Shown in pieces: positions 16,865-25,879 of a stretch of DNA of 39,714 bases; position 1 is the first letter of the stretch, and every line of letters starts with the position of its first letter. The stretch is from contig CACAVT010000006.1 of assembly GCA_902536005.1 (NCBI GenBank), forward strand, positions 1-39,714, in the 5' to 3' direction. A program made the translations under genes and the position numbers. This DNA comes from an uncultured Pelagibacteraceae bacterium. GTDB lineage: Bacteria > Pseudomonadota > Alphaproteobacteria > Pelagibacterales > Pelagibacteraceae. A model generated the notes under the pieces. That model was not told the DNA's origin, made no database searches, and worked only from the letters and a program-made list of their open reading frames with translations.

Positions 16865-17641
16865 TTTAAATAATTTATTTATTGCATCAACTTTCATATG
16901 ATTATCAGATGCAATTTCACCATTAGGCATGAATAATGAATTTTCAAATCCAACTCTAATTTTACCTCCAAGGCTCACAGCTTTTTCCAAGCAGCTCATT
17001 TCTTCCTTTCCAAAAGCACATATTGACCAATCAAGTTTTATATTTTGCTCTTCCATTTTTTTTACAAATAAAGAAATATTTTCTGGATAACTTATTCTTC
17101 CACTATAATGCCCAATAACAAATAAACACCAAGCCCCATTAATTTGAATTTCTGCTTTACTAAGTAGTTTGATTAATAAATCTATATCTTCAGGCTGATA
17201 AAGTATGTGTTGAATTTTTGTTCCTGCTTCAGTTAAATACTTGTAAAGTTTAATATCCTCGTTTTCTGGATTTCTTGAAGGGATTAATTCCGAAGTTCCA
17301 ATTGATGCTCCTGGTGGTGTTACATCATATGCAAGCTTTCTCATATCAGCTGGAGAGTATTTTCCAACTGCTTCAGTAGTAACTTGTATATGCATGTTTG
17401 GTACTTGATGCTCTAATTCATTTAACGCTTCTTTATAAAGTCCAGCATCCAAAACGTGTTGTCCTTCTTTATCTCTAACATGCAAATGTATTGCACCAGC
17501 GCCAGCTTCGTAACATAATTTTGCTGTTTCTACTGTTTCGCTTATTGTTAATGGAACAGCTGGATGATCTTTTTTTATTTTTCTAGCTCCATTTGGAGCT
17601 ACCATTAATTTAGGTAACTTTTTTGGTTTATAAAAACTCAT
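16856..17641 (-). CDS. BKACE (DUF849) beta-keto acid cleavage enzyme family protein
   Basis: A 261-residue TIM-barrel protein, a little shorter than most family members. Family zinc ligands are present: H52 and H54 in AIHLHVRDKEG and E233 in VGFENSLF. The segment GASIGTSEL and the glycine after residue 225 fit the barrel. BKACE enzymes condense a beta-keto acid with acetyl-CoA, yielding acetoacetate plus a new CoA ester. In this context the substrate could be an intermediate of aromatic breakdown, but family members vary widely. It follows a small CSCC-tailed protein gene by 4 bp. Confidence 0.85.
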   Translation of the reverse strand: MSFYKPKKLPKLMVAPNGARKIKKDHPAVPLTISETVETAKLCYEAGAGAIHLHVRDKEGQHVLDAGLYKEALNELEHQVPNMHIQVTTEAVGKYSPADMRKLAYDVTPPGASIGTSELIPSRNPENEDIKLYKYLTEAGTKIQHILYQPEDIDLLIKLLSKAEIQINGAWCLFVIGHYSGRISYPENISLFVKKMEEQNIKLDWSICAFGKEEMSCLEKAVSLGGKIRVGFENSLFMPNGEIASDNHMKVDAINKLFKLS

Positions 17642-17645
17642 TCAT

Positions 17646-17867
17646 TTAACAACAACTACAGCTTTTTTTATTAGCTTTTGGTTGTTGATTAGTTTTTGTA
17701 TTTTCTAGTTCTTTTTGTTCGTCGTCAATAGCTTTTTGTTTTTTTGAAATTTTATCTTCAAAGTAATCATAAAGGGAGGCAAAACCTAATTTAGATGCTC
17801 TTTTTTCCTCATAGTCTCTTCTACCTTTAAGGTTTTCAATTATTTTTACTATTTCTTGGTTTTGCAT
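17646..17867 (-). CDS. Small charged protein with C-terminal CSCC
   Basis: A 73-residue protein of unknown function. The first half is an amphipathic, charged sequence with KGRRDYEEKRASKLGFASLYDYFEDK. A lysine/glutamate-rich coiled-coil-like stretch follows, and the protein ends KKSCSCC. The three C-terminal cysteines could bind a metal or take part in redox chemistry. It is the first gene of a two-gene unit with BKACE. No family is recognised. Confidence 0.7.
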   Translation of the reverse strand: MQNQEIVKIIENLKGRRDYEEKRASKLGFASLYDYFEDKISKKQKAIDDEQKELENTKTNQQPKANKKSCSCC

Positions 17868-17953
17868 GTATCTTTTTTATTAAAAAAGCTAAATAATTCA
17901 AGCTTTAATAATTGACGAATAATAAAAAGGTTTTTTTGTGCTAGGATAAAGAT

Positions 17954-18763
17954 ATGAATATAACTCAAAAAAAACTAGAAAAATCTAAAGGCAGATTAGA
18001 AATAAAAATAAAAGATCAAAACTTAGAAAAACTTTATCAACAAGGATCTTCAAAAGCTTTGATGCCAGATTTTCATGAAAATTTAAAACAATTAATGCTT
18101 ATTAATACTGCTGGTGGAATTACTAGTGGAGATGAATATGACTTCAAATTTGAAATTGATAGTTCAAATCTTTGTATTTCAACTCAAGCAGCAGAAAAAA
18201 TTTATAGTGGTTTTGGCAATCCTGCCAATTTAGAAATTGATTTAAATTTGTTAAACAATTCAAATTTATTTTGGTTACCTAAAGAGTTAATTTTATTTAA
18301 TAATTGTAACTTAAAAAGAAAAATTAATTTTAATTTATCAAAAGATTCAAATCTACTGCTTTGTGAAAATATTATTTTTGGACGAACTTCTATGAAGGAG
18401 GAGTTTGAAAAGGGATATTTTTCAGATTTTTGGAATATTAATATTGATAAAAAATTAATTCATACAGAAGTAATAAATACAGGTTTATTCGAAAAAAAAT
18501 ATTTGAATAGTTTTTCGACATTAAATAATAATTCTGCAGTTGCGACAATTATTATTGTAGGAAATAAGTTTTTAAAAAATGTTAATAATCTGTCTGAAAC
18601 TTTAACTAACAATAAAAATACAACTTCAAATTATTCTCATTGGGATAATAAATTGATCGTAAGACTTTTATCTAAAGATAGTTATAATCTTAAATTTGCA
18701 ATTGATAAAATTTTGTCTTATTTTTTTGAAGGTTCAAAGATACCAAAAGTATGGAATATATAA
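17954..18763 (+). CDS. ureD: Urease accessory protein UreD
   Basis: A 269-residue scaffold protein that binds apo-urease and recruits UreF and UreG for nickel insertion. The recognisable UreD core is present: LMLINTAGGITSGD near residue 49, TQAAEKIYSG near 77, LPKELILFN near 112, and ENIIFGRTSM near 137. Length is normal for the family. Its stop codon abuts the ureA start with no gap. It opens the ureDABCEFG operon. The 86-bp gap upstream is AT-rich and divergent from the 73-aa gene; no clear regulator site was identified. Confidence 0.93.
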   Translation: MNITQKKLEKSKGRLEIKIKDQNLEKLYQQGSSKALMPDFHENLKQLMLINTAGGITSGDEYDFKFEIDSSNLCISTQAAEKIYSGFGNPANLEIDLNLLNNSNLFWLPKELILFNNCNLKRKINFNLSKDSNLLLCENIIFGRTSMKEEFEKGYFSDFWNINIDKKLIHTEVINTGLFEKKYLNSFSTLNNNSAVATIIIVGNKFLKNVNNLSETLTNNKNTTSNYSHWDNKLIVRLLSKDSYNLKFAIDKILSYFFEGSKIPKVWNI

Positions 18764-19066
18764 ATGAAACTTACTCCTAGAGAAAAAGATAAACTTTTAA
18801 TAAGCCTTTCAGCGATTGTCGCTAAAAATAGATTATCAAAAAATATAAAATTGAATTATCCAGAGGCTATCGCTTTAATAACAGATTTTGTAATTGAGGG
18901 AGCTAGAGAGGGTAAAAGTGTTGCAGAACTGATGGAGGCAGGAGCTCATGTCATTAAAAAAAAGGACTGTATGGAAGGTATCCCAGATATGATTAAGGAA
19001 GTTCAAGTAGAAGCTACTTTTCCTGATGGAACTAAATTAGTAACAGTACACAAACCTATTAGGTGA
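18764..19066 (+). CDS. ureA: Urease subunit gamma
   Basis: A 100-residue protein with the standard gamma-subunit start [20 protein letters not shown] and the pattern [10 protein letters not shown] and [12 protein letters not shown]. It is a structural subunit of the cytoplasmic (alpha-beta-gamma)3 enzyme that hydrolyses urea to ammonia and CO2. It is separate from beta, as in most bacteria. Its final bases AGGTGA serve as a ribosome binding site for ureB. Confidence 0.97.
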   Translation: MKLTPREKDKLLISLSAIVAKNRLSKNIKLNYPEAIALITDFVIEGAREGKSVAELMEAGAHVIKKKDCMEGIPDMIKEVQVEATFPDGTKLVTVHKPIR

Positions 19067-19074
19067 TAATTATT

Positions 19075-19380
19075 ATGAAACCAGGAGAAGTAATTACAAA
19101 AAATGAGGAAATAAACCTAAATAAAGACTCCAAAGTTACTAAAATTAAAATTTCTAATTCTGGAGACAGACCTGTACAAGTTGGAAGTCATTATCATTTT
19201 TTTGAAACAAACGAGCATTTGGTGTTTGATAGGGAATTATCATATGGAAAAAGATTAAATATACCTTCAGGAACGGCTGTAAGATTTGAGCCAGGTCAAT
19301 CTAAAGATGTTGAACTTATAGAAATAAATGGATCAAAAAAAATATACGGGTTCAATAAGAAAGTTATGGGGAAATTATAA
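19075..19380 (+). CDS. ureB: Urease subunit beta
   Basis: A 101-residue structural subunit. Starting at ATG 19075 gives MKPGEVI, the usual family start. AGGTGA at 19061-19066 is a well-placed SD. An in-frame GTG at 19063, overlapping the ureA stop, would add only MIII and is less likely. Conserved segments include [17 protein letters not shown] and [12 protein letters not shown]. Its last base overlaps the start of ureC. Confidence 0.95.
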   Translation: MKPGEVITKNEEINLNKDSKVTKIKISNSGDRPVQVGSHYHFFETNEHLVFDRELSYGKRLNIPSGTAVRFEPGQSKDVELIEINGSKKIYGFNKKVMGKL

Positions 19381-21086
19381 TGGCTAAAATTTCTAGAGCA
19401 GCTTATGCAGATATGTATGGTCCAACCACAGGAGACAAAGTTAGGCTAGCAGATACTGAATTATTTATTGAAGTTGAAAACGATCTAACCACTTATGGTG
19501 AAGAAGTAAAGTTTGGTGGTGGAAAAGTAATAAGAGATGGGATGGGCCAATCTCAAATTAGCAGAGAAAAAGGAGCTGCTGATACTGTTATTACCAACGC
19601 TTTAATAGTTGATGTACATGGAATTTATAAAGCTGATGTTGGTTTAAAGGATGGAAAAATATTTGAAATTGGTAAAGCTGGAAATCCAGACACTCAATCT
19701 AAAGTAAATATTATTATTGGTCCAGGAACAGAGATAATTGCAGGTGAAGGAAAAATTTTAACAGCTGGAGGTTTTGATAGTCATATTCATTATATATGTC
19801 CGCAACAAATTGATGATGCTTTGCACTCAGGTATTACAACCATGCTTGGAGGTGGAACTGGACCTGCTCATGGAACACTTGCAACAACGTGTACACCTGG
19901 ACCATGGCATATACAAAGAATGATTCAATCTGCTGATGGTTTTTCCATGAATTTAGCTTTTGCTGGAAAAGGAAATTCCTCCTTGCCGGAAGGTCTTGAG
20001 GAACAAATTCTAGCAGGAGCTTCAGCTCTTAAACTTCACGAGGATTGGGGTACTACTCCTGGAGCGATTGATAATTGTTTAAATATTGCTGATAAAAATG
20101 ATGTGCAAGTAATGATTCACACAGACACGTTAAATGAAAGTGGGTTTGTAGAAAATACAATAAAAGCAATTAACAAAAGAACTATTCATGCTTTTCATAC
20201 AGAAGGTGCTGGCGGTGGACATGCACCAGATATAATTAAAGTTTGTGGAGAAGAGTATGTTATTCCTTCTTCAACAAACCCTACCAGGCCTTACACAGTT
20301 AATACAATAGAGGAACATTTAGATATGCTTATGGTTTGTCACCATCTTGATAAATCTATTCCAGAGGATGTAGCATTTGCTGAAAGTAGAATAAGAAGAG
20401 AAACAATTGCAGCAGAAGATATTCTTCATGATATGGGTGCCTTTTCAATTATTGCATCAGATAGTCAGGCTATGGGTAGAGTTGGAGAAGTTATTATTAG
20501 AACTTGGCAAACTGCACATAAAATGAAAGTTCAAAGAGGAAGTTTACCAGAGGAAAAAGGGGATAATGATAATTTTAGAGTTAAAAGATATTTAGCAAAA
20601 TACACAATTAATCCTGCAATCGCTCATGGAATTTCAAAACATATTGGTAGCATTGAAAAAAATAAACGTGCAGATTTAGTTTTATGGGACCCAGCATTTT
20701 TTGGCGCTAAGCCAGAAATGATACTAATAGGAGGAAGTATAGCTTGTGCTCAAATGGGAGACCCAAATGCATCAATTCCAACTCCACAACCAGTATACAC
20801 TAGACCTATGTTTTCATCATTTGGGACGTCGTTAGAAAAATCTTCAGTAATTTTCACAAGCAAACTAGCTCTTGAAAAAAATTCATTAAAAGATGCAAGT
20901 ATTAGAAAAGACTTATTACCTGTGGAAAATACTAGAGCTATTTCTAAAAAAGATATGATTTTAAATAATAAGTGTCCAAAGATTGAAGTTAATCCCGAGA
21001 CATATGAAGTAAAAGCTGATGGTCAAATTATTACTTGTGAACCAGCTAAAGAACTTCCTTTGGCTCAAAGATATTTTATGTTTTAA
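19380..21086 (+). CDS. ureC: Urease subunit alpha (catalytic)
   Basis: A 568-residue catalytic subunit with a full set of nickel and active-site residues: H135 and H137 (FDSHIHYIC), carbamylated K218 with H220 (ALKLHEDWG), H247 (MIHTDTLNE), H273 ([13 protein letters not shown]), C320-H321 on the mobile flap (MVCHHLD) and D361 ([10 protein letters not shown]). Length equals the family norm. The enzyme should be active once nickel is delivered by UreDEFG. Ammonia release gives the cell nitrogen from urea. Confidence 0.98.
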   Translation: MAKISRAAYADMYGPTTGDKVRLADTELFIEVENDLTTYGEEVKFGGGKVIRDGMGQSQISREKGAADTVITNALIVDVHGIYKADVGLKDGKIFEIGKAGNPDTQSKVNIIIGPGTEIIAGEGKILTAGGFDSHIHYICPQQIDDALHSGITTMLGGGTGPAHGTLATTCTPGPWHIQRMIQSADGFSMNLAFAGKGNSSLPEGLEEQILAGASALKLHEDWGTTPGAIDNCLNIADKNDVQVMIHTDTLNESGFVENTIKAINKRTIHAFHTEGAGGGHAPDIIKVCGEEYVIPSSTNPTRPYTVNTIEEHLDMLMVCHHLDKSIPEDVAFAESRIRRETIAAEDILHDMGAFSIIASDSQAMGRVGEVIIRTWQTAHKMKVQRGSLPEEKGDNDNFRVKRYLAKYTINPAIAHGISKHIGSIEKNKRADLVLWDPAFFGAKPEMILIGGSIACAQMGDPNASIPTPQPVYTRPMFSSFGTSLEKSSVIFTSKLALEKNSLKDASIRKDLLPVENTRAISKKDMILNNKCPKIEVNPETYEVKADGQIITCEPAKELPLAQRYFMF

Positions 21087-21090
21087 ATTT

Positions 21091-21534
21091 ATGGATAATT
21101 GTTTTTTAATTGTAAATAAAATAGCTAAAAATAAAGCAAAAGATCACATATCTCTATCTTATGATGAGAGATTTTTAAGAAGAAAAAAACTTGTTTCAGA
21201 TAATGGTTTTGAATTTTTAGTCAATTTACCAGAGACAAAATCACTTTCAGAAAATCAAGCATTTAAACTTCAAAGTGGAAATTTGATTTTAATCAAAAAC
21301 AAAAAAGAAAGTTTATTAGAAATCAAAGGAAAAAATTTAATGCAATTTATTTGGCATATTGGAAATAGGCATATGCCATGCCAAATTGAAAAAGATAGAA
21401 TTTTAATTCAGTATGACGAAGTAATAAAAAAAATGATATTAAAATTAGGAGGAAAGGTTAAGAAAGTTTTAAGACCTTTCAAACCAGAGGGAGGAGCATA
21501 TGGAATTGGTAGAACCCATAGCCATAAACACTAA
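21091..21534 (+). CDS. ureE: Urease accessory protein UreE (nickel metallochaperone)
   Basis: ATG 21091, four bases after the ureC stop, gives a 147-residue protein of normal size. An upstream in-frame ATG lies inside ureC and is rejected. The N-terminal domain has SYDERFLRRKK. The C-terminal metal domain has the conserved histidine in WHIGNRHMPCQ, and the protein ends [10 protein letters not shown], a short His tail for nickel. UreE is the least conserved urease accessory and this one is typical of short forms. Its last 35 bases overlap ureF. Confidence 0.92.
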   Translation: MDNCFLIVNKIAKNKAKDHISLSYDERFLRRKKLVSDNGFEFLVNLPETKSLSENQAFKLQSGNLILIKNKKESLLEIKGKNLMQFIWHIGNRHMPCQIEKDRILIQYDEVIKKMILKLGGKVKKVLRPFKPEGGAYGIGRTHSHKH

Positions 21535-22180
21535 AATAAAAAGTAAAAAAGATTTAAAAGAAGCCTTACAAATTCTTCAAACTTGGTTTTCACCATCATT
21601 TCCTGTTGGAAGTTTTTCTTATTCTCATGGTTTAGAGGCAATGATTAATGATAATTTTATTAAGTCAAAAGAAGATATTTTGGATTATTTAAAATGTATC
21701 TTAAAATATGGAACTGGTAAAAATGATGTAATTTTAATGAAATACACATATCAGGGAGAAGACTTAAATGAACTAGCTCTATCTCTTTGCCCATCTAAAG
21801 AAAGAAAAATAGAGTCTATTGAAATGGGTAATGCTTTTAGAAAAGTCTTAACTGATAGTTGGGATTTTAAACTTGCTGAAAATACTGCATATCCAATTGC
21901 TGTCGCTAAAGCTGCTAAACATTTTGATATACCCTTAAATTTGACAATTGTATCTTACCTGCAATCTTTTGTCTCAAATCTAATAAATGTTTGTATTAAA
22001 CATATACCGATTGGGCAAAAAATAGGACAGGACTGTATTATAAAAACTTATGACTTAATAAGAGAAATAGAAAAAGAAAGCGAAAATTTAAATTTAGAAG
22101 ACTTAGGTGGAATTTGTTTTAATAGTGATATCTACAGTATTAAGCATGAAAATTTGAAAACAAGAATTTATAAAACATGA
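21500..22180 (+). CDS. ureF: Urease accessory protein UreF
   Basis: A 226-residue all-helical protein that acts as the fidelity factor of the UreDFG activation complex. The core motif [20 protein letters not shown] near residue 25 is clear. The start at 21500 is supported by a strong purine-rich SD (AGAGGGAGGAG, 21486-21496) inside the end of ureE, giving a 35-nt overlap and likely translational coupling. The stop overlaps the ureG ATG by 4 nt. Confidence 0.93.
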   Translation: MELVEPIAINTKIKSKKDLKEALQILQTWFSPSFPVGSFSYSHGLEAMINDNFIKSKEDILDYLKCILKYGTGKNDVILMKYTYQGEDLNELALSLCPSKERKIESIEMGNAFRKVLTDSWDFKLAENTAYPIAVAKAAKHFDIPLNLTIVSYLQSFVSNLINVCIKHIPIGQKIGQDCIIKTYDLIREIEKESENLNLEDLGGICFNSDIYSIKHENLKTRIYKT

Positions 22181-22788
22181 AAAATATAAATGGACCATTA
22201 AAAGTTGGAATAGGTGGACCTGTTGGTGCTGGTAAGACAAGTTTGACTGCTGAGTTATGTAAATTTTTATCAAAGAAAATTTCTATGGCAGTAATATCAA
22301 ACGATATTTATACAAAAGAGGATGCAGAATTTTTAATGAAAGTCCAAGCTTTGCCTCTTGAAAGAATAAAAGGAGTTGAAACTGGAGGATGTCCACATAC
22401 CGCAATACGAGAAGATGCTTCAATTAATATGCTTGCTGTAGAAAATATGAAAAAAAAATTTCCTGATCTTGATTTGATTCTAATCGAGTCTGGAGGGGAT
22501 AATTTAGCAGCAACTTTTAGTCCTGAATTAGTTGATCTATCTATTTATGTTATTGACGTTGGCATGGGTGGAGATATCCCTAGAAAAGGTGGCCCTGCCA
22601 TTCAAAAATCAGACTTGTTAATTATAAATAAGACCGATTTAGCCCCTCATGTAGATGTTAACCTTGATACCATGAAAGAAGATGTAAAAAAGGCGCGTAA
22701 TGGCTTACCTTATGTTTTTTGTCAGATGAAAAAACAAATTGGTGTTGAAGATGTTGCTAAATTTTTATTTTCATCAGGTGGACTTTAG
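22177..22788 (+). CDS. ureG: Urease accessory GTPase UreG
   Basis: A 203-residue SIMIBI-class GTPase that powers nickel delivery to urease. The P-loop is [12 protein letters not shown] (from residue 13). The metal-binding CPH is in [15 protein letters not shown], and guanine specificity is in INKTDLAP. It is the last gene of the urease operon and converges on umuC with a 10-bp gap. No urea transporter or nickel permease gene is present in the window. Confidence 0.97.
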   Translation: MKNINGPLKVGIGGPVGAGKTSLTAELCKFLSKKISMAVISNDIYTKEDAEFLMKVQALPLERIKGVETGGCPHTAIREDASINMLAVENMKKKFPDLDLILIESGGDNLAATFSPELVDLSIYVIDVGMGGDIPRKGGPAIQKSDLLIINKTDLAPHVDVNLDTMKEDVKKARNGLPYVFCQMKKQIGVEDVAKFLFSSGGL

Positions 22789-22798
22789 AGTTTTTGAT

Positions 22799-24076
22799 CT
22801 AAGCTCTAATTGTTGGTAAGCAATAGAAATCAGCCGTATCAATTTTAGAAGAATACTGCCTTCGCATATTCCATTTTTTATGAACGCCAGCACTTGCAAC
22901 GCTTAAAGTGGATCTTCCGTATCGATGATTAGTGTTATCAATTGATCGCATCAAGCTATTTATTTTTTCATCTTTTTCAGAAGTAAATAAATTTGTTTTA
23001 TCGCTTGCATTTGACAACCCTGTAAGCATCACACCTGCTTTTTGATAACGGTAACCGTTTTTAAAAATACTTTCTAATATTGAAACTGCTGTCTTAACTG
23101 TTTCAATACTATTATTTGTTGCAATTGGAAAATCAACTGTCTTAGCATTTGAATAATATCCAAAGTTTCTCTGGAAAGGACTAGTTCTAACAAATACTGT
23201 GATTGCTTTTGCAACTAAAGATTCCGATCTAATTTTTTCAGATGCGTTTAAACAATAGTTAGCAACCGCTTCTTTTAACTCTTGGAACGTTTCAATTCTT
23301 TTTCCAAATGATCTTGAAACAACACAGCTCTTTCTTTTAGTAGTCGTAGTCTCTAACCCAATACAAGATATACCTCTAAGCTCCATTGCAGTTCTTGAAC
23401 TTAGAACATTAGAAGATTTTTTGATCCAAGTGTTGGATTTGTTTTTTAATTGTTTAGCATTATAAATTCCATGCTTTTGATAAAACTTAGTTAATTGTCT
23501 TCCAACACCCCAGACATCATTGATTTCAACTTTTTCTAAAATAGGATCTAAGTTATCTATTCCAATTAAACTTGTCACTCCTGATTTTTTTTTCTTTGCA
23601 ATATGATTTGCAACTTTGCTTAAAGTTTTTGTATTTGCTATTCCAATACTTGTTGGGATACCAGTCCATTGTAAAACTGTTTCTCTAATTTCTTTTCCGA
23701 CTTTTTCAACTTCGCTATCAGGAAAGTTTGATAAATCTAAAAAAGCTTCATCAATTGAATAAACTTCTATTTCTGAATTAAATCTTTTAAGTGTTCGCAT
23801 TACTCTTCTGGATAAATCTCCATATAAAGAATAGTTTGATGAGAAAACTTCAACTTTATTTTTGAGAATAATATTTTTTGCTTTAAAATAAGGTTCCCCC
23901 ATTTTAATCCCTAAAGCTTTTGCTTCATTTGATCTTGAAATAATACAGCCATCGTTGTTAGATAAAACAACAACAGGCTTTCTTCTTATTTTAGGATTAA
24001 ATAATCGCTCACAGGAAACGTAAAAAGAATTACAATCAATTAATGCTATTTTTTTAGTATGTCGAATGGATGACAT
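22799..24076 (-). CDS. umuC: DNA polymerase V catalytic subunit UmuC (Y family)
   Basis: A 425-residue translesion polymerase from ATG 24076. A TTG at 24085 would add three residues, but the G-run at 24086-24091 is well placed as SD for the ATG. Motifs are [16 protein letters not shown] (metal Asp14, steric-gate Tyr region), [10 protein letters not shown], and the catalytic [10 protein letters not shown]. The helix-hairpin-helix and little-finger domains follow, with the C-terminal [13 protein letters not shown] pattern typical of UmuC. It overlaps umuD by 23 nt. The product copies damaged DNA after SOS induction, with UmuD' and RecA as cofactors. Confidence 0.94.
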   Translation of the reverse strand: MSSIRHTKKIALIDCNSFYVSCERLFNPKIRRKPVVVLSNNDGCIISRSNEAKALGIKMGEPYFKAKNIILKNKVEVFSSNYSLYGDLSRRVMRTLKRFNSEIEVYSIDEAFLDLSNFPDSEVEKVGKEIRETVLQWTGIPTSIGIANTKTLSKVANHIAKKKKSGVTSLIGIDNLDPILEKVEINDVWGVGRQLTKFYQKHGIYNAKQLKNKSNTWIKKSSNVLSSRTAMELRGISCIGLETTTTKRKSCVVSRSFGKRIETFQELKEAVANYCLNASEKIRSESLVAKAITVFVRTSPFQRNFGYYSNAKTVDFPIATNNSIETVKTAVSILESIFKNGYRYQKAGVMLTGLSNASDKTNLFTSEKDEKINSLMRSIDNTNHRYGRSTLSVASAGVHKKWNMRRQYSSKIDTADFYCLPTIRA

Positions 24077-24449
24077 AAGTAACAACCCCCCAAATAAAAA
24101 TATCTTGTTCTTCGTTAATTAAAATTCTGTCAGAAAACTCTTTAGATCCAGAAGTTAAAAATTTTTTATCTCGTTCTTGAACTAAAGTTTTAACCACAAG
24201 TTCGTCATGAACGTTTGCAATCACTGTTGAAAAGTTTTTTGGCTTTAAACTTTTATCAACCACCAATAAGTCACCATCATTAATCCCAACATCGACCATT
24301 GATTTACCTTGAACTCTAATGATGAAAGTTGCCGGAACATTTCTTATTAAATGCATGTTCAGATCAATATCTTCTTCGATATAATCAGTAGCAGGGGAAG
24401 GAAAACCAGCGCCTGCTTTATGTAGATAATAAGGGATTGTTAGTTTCAT
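24054..24449 (-). CDS. umuD: UmuD-like SOS protein, LexA-family self-cleaving
   Basis: An S24-family serine peptidase that cleaves itself on RecA filaments to become the Pol V subunit UmuD'. The cleavage site is Ala-Gly in [13 protein letters not shown] (LexA-like; Cys-Gly in E. coli UmuD). The catalytic Ser is in VQGKSMVD and the catalytic Lys in ELVVKTL. I choose ATG 24449 (131 aa). The alternative ATG at 24479 (141 aa) lies upstream of the predicted transcription start and inside the promoter. The longer form would place the cleavage at residues 24/25, as in E. coli, so it is not excluded. It overlaps umuC. Confidence 0.88.
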   Translation of the reverse strand: MKLTIPYYLHKAGAGFPSPATDYIEEDIDLNMHLIRNVPATFIIRVQGKSMVDVGINDGDLLVVDKSLKPKNFSTVIANVHDELVVKTLVQERDKKFLTSGSKEFSDRILINEEQDIFIWGVVTYVIHSTY

Positions 24450-24496
24450 GTTCTTGTTTTGTTCTATTTTATAGACCATTTATACAATACACTCAA
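24450..24496 (-). promoter_or_regulatory. umuDC promoter and LexA (SOS) box
   Basis: On the minus strand, TTGAGT (24496-24491) and TATAAA (24473-24468) are spaced by 17 bp, a near-ideal sigma-70 promoter. The predicted transcription start near 24461 falls inside GAAC-AAAACAA-GAAC (24464-24450). This is an exact direct repeat with 7-bp spacing, the LexA box form known from alphaproteobacteria (GTTC-N7-GTTC on the other strand). It ends one base before ATG 24449, so the mRNA would have a very short leader. Confidence 0.72.
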
Positions 24497-24633
24497 GAGT
24501 TTGTATTTTGAGTCCGTAATTGAATCAAAAGTGAATCAAAACGTGAACATCGAAACTACATTTTGTATGCTTGTGGATAACTCCAACCAAGGATAGTTTT
24601 AAATTCTGATTTAATTATAAAAGGAGAATAATA

Positions 24634-24984
24634 ATGAGTTCAATTGAAGTCAAAACTTTTGACAATCCAGACGAAAGTAACACTAATTTTAAAAATGCCA
24701 AAATAGATATTGTGAAAGTAGGAGATCAAAGAGTTATGAGATTAGTTTTACAACCAGGTTGGAAATGGTCACAAGACATTAAGCCAACAGTTGGCACAGA
24801 TAGCTGCAAAGCAAAACATCTTGGCGTAATTGTTTCAGGGGCAGTTTGTGCAAAACATGATGATGGAACTGAATTAACTTATAAAGCTGGTGATGCATAT
24901 TCAATTGAACCAGGTCATGATGGTTGGGTAGTAGGCGATAAACCTGCGGTAGTTTATGAGTTTCATGGAAAATGGGGAGAATAG
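24634..24984 (+). CDS. Cupin-domain protein
   Basis: A 116-residue single-domain cupin (small beta-barrel). Conserved features are LQPGWKWSQDIKP, KHLGVIVSGAV, the DDGTE turn, YKAGDAYSIEPGHDGWVVGD and a final Phe-His. One or two His could bind a metal, but the classic four-ligand set is incomplete. A good SD (AGGAG, 24621-24625) precedes the ATG. Function is unknown; proteins of this type are often stress- or metabolite-related. Confidence 0.82.
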   Translation: MSSIEVKTFDNPDESNTNFKNAKIDIVKVGDQRVMRLVLQPGWKWSQDIKPTVGTDSCKAKHLGVIVSGAVCAKHDDGTELTYKAGDAYSIEPGHDGWVVGDKPAVVYEFHGKWGE

Positions 24985-25097
24985 TGAAATCTATCGTGTC
25001 ACTGCGGTGCTCTAGAGGCTGAAAAAAGTTTATAGAAGAAACAAAGGGAATGAACAAAAGTGAAAGAGAAAAAGTTTACGAGGCATATAATAAATAA
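24984..25097 (+). pseudogene. Possible decayed GFA-like gene remnant
   Basis: The 126-bp gap between the cupin and VOC genes holds CHCGALEAEK (24997-25026), very like CHCGAVEAEI at the start of the intact GFA gene at 25508. A GTG AAA lies 7 bases upstream instead of the expected 6. The frame then stops at TAG 25033. One extra A in the A6 run at 25022-25027 would join it to FIEETKGMNKSEREKVYEAY, ending at 25097. The ATG at 25050 would give a 15-aa peptide. Two frame breaks and a lost middle suggest a remnant. Sequence error or a real tiny gene are alternatives. Confidence 0.35.
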
Positions 25098-25110
25098 GCA
25101 AAAATAAATT

Positions 25111-25494
25111 ATGAATATTTTAGATTTTGTGATGGTTGGTTCTAATGATTATAAAAAATCTAGTGAGTTTTATGATGCTATTTTAGAGCCATTAAAATTA
25201 AAAAAAATTGTAACAACAGAAAAATATATTGGTTATGCTCATTCAAGTGAGCCTGATAAGGCTCAATTTTATGTAACAGATCCTGTAAATGGTGAGCCAG
25301 CAACCTTTGGCAATGGAACACAAATAACACTATTAGCAGAATCTAAAGAGGCAGTAGAAAAATTTTATGAAATTGCGATGTCTAAGGGAGCTGTTGATGA
25401 AGGTGCGCCAGGAGTAAGAAGTGATGGTAATTATTATGCTTATATAAGAGATATGGATGGAAATAAGATTGCGGCAAAAAAAAATTTAAAATAA
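25111..25494 (+). CDS. VOC (glyoxalase/bleomycin resistance) family protein
   Basis: A 127-residue protein with the paired beta-alpha-beta-beta-beta fold of the vicinal oxygen chelate superfamily: start MNILDFVMVGSNDYKKSSEF, ending YYAYIRDMDGNKIAA. The usual first metal histidine (…HV.) is replaced by F-V-M, so metal binding may be weak or altered. The specific reaction is unknown. It forms a short-gap run with the GFA protein and a kinase. Confidence 0.83.
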   Translation: MNILDFVMVGSNDYKKSSEFYDAILEPLKLKKIVTTEKYIGYAHSSEPDKAQFYVTDPVNGEPATFGNGTQITLLAESKEAVEKFYEIAMSKGAVDEGAPGVRSDGNYYAYIRDMDGNKIAAKKNLK

Positions 25495-25507
25495 ATTAGA
25501 GGGAATT

Positions 25508-25873
25508 ATGAAATTAAATTGTCATTGTGGAGCTGTTGAAGCAGAAATTAATGCTTCAGTTAATGAATTAGCAAAAATTGTAAGATGTAATTGTTCTATT
25601 TGTAAAAGAAAAAATGCAACAATGGGCATGGTTAAAAATGAGGATTTTAAAGTTACTAAAGGAGAAGATAAATTAAAACTCTATCAGTATCATACTAAAG
25701 TTGCAAATCATTACTTTTGTACTGAATGTGGAATTTATACTCATCATAATCCTAGAAGTGCACCAGCAATGACTGGTTTTAATTTAGGTTGCGTTGATGA
25801 AGTTAAATTAGAAGATTTAAAAGAAGTAGCGTTCTTTGATGGTCTTAACCATCCAATGGATCAAGAAAAATAA
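25508..25873 (+). CDS. GFA-family zinc protein (glutathione-dependent formaldehyde-activating-like)
   Basis: A 121-residue Mss4-like fold protein (PF04828). Zinc-binding cysteines are visible as C5 and C7 (NCHCGAVE), CNCSIC (C28, C30, C33) and FCTECG (C72, C75). The family name comes from a formaldehyde-activating enzyme, but most members have unproven function. It is preceded by an SD (GAGGG, about 25499-25503). A probable decayed homologue lies at about 24984-25097. Confidence 0.88.
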   Translation: MKLNCHCGAVEAEINASVNELAKIVRCNCSICKRKNATMGMVKNEDFKVTKGEDKLKLYQYHTKVANHYFCTECGIYTHHNPRSAPAMTGFNLGCVDEVKLEDLKEVAFFDGLNHPMDQEK

Positions 25874-25879
25874 ACACCA

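Noticed and set aside
17885..17906. AAAGCT/AGCTTT inverted repeat as operator in the ureD upstream gap
   Set aside because: Six-bp AT-rich arms are expected by chance here, and no promoter alignment supports it.
21019..21090. ureE start inside ureC
   Set aside because: Would overlap ureC by 68 bases and add residues not seen in UreE. ATG 21091 fits the family start.
22785..22809. Bidirectional terminator between ureG and umuC
   Set aside because: Only a 6-bp stem (TTAGAG/CTCTAA) with a 13-nt loop and no proper T-run on either side.
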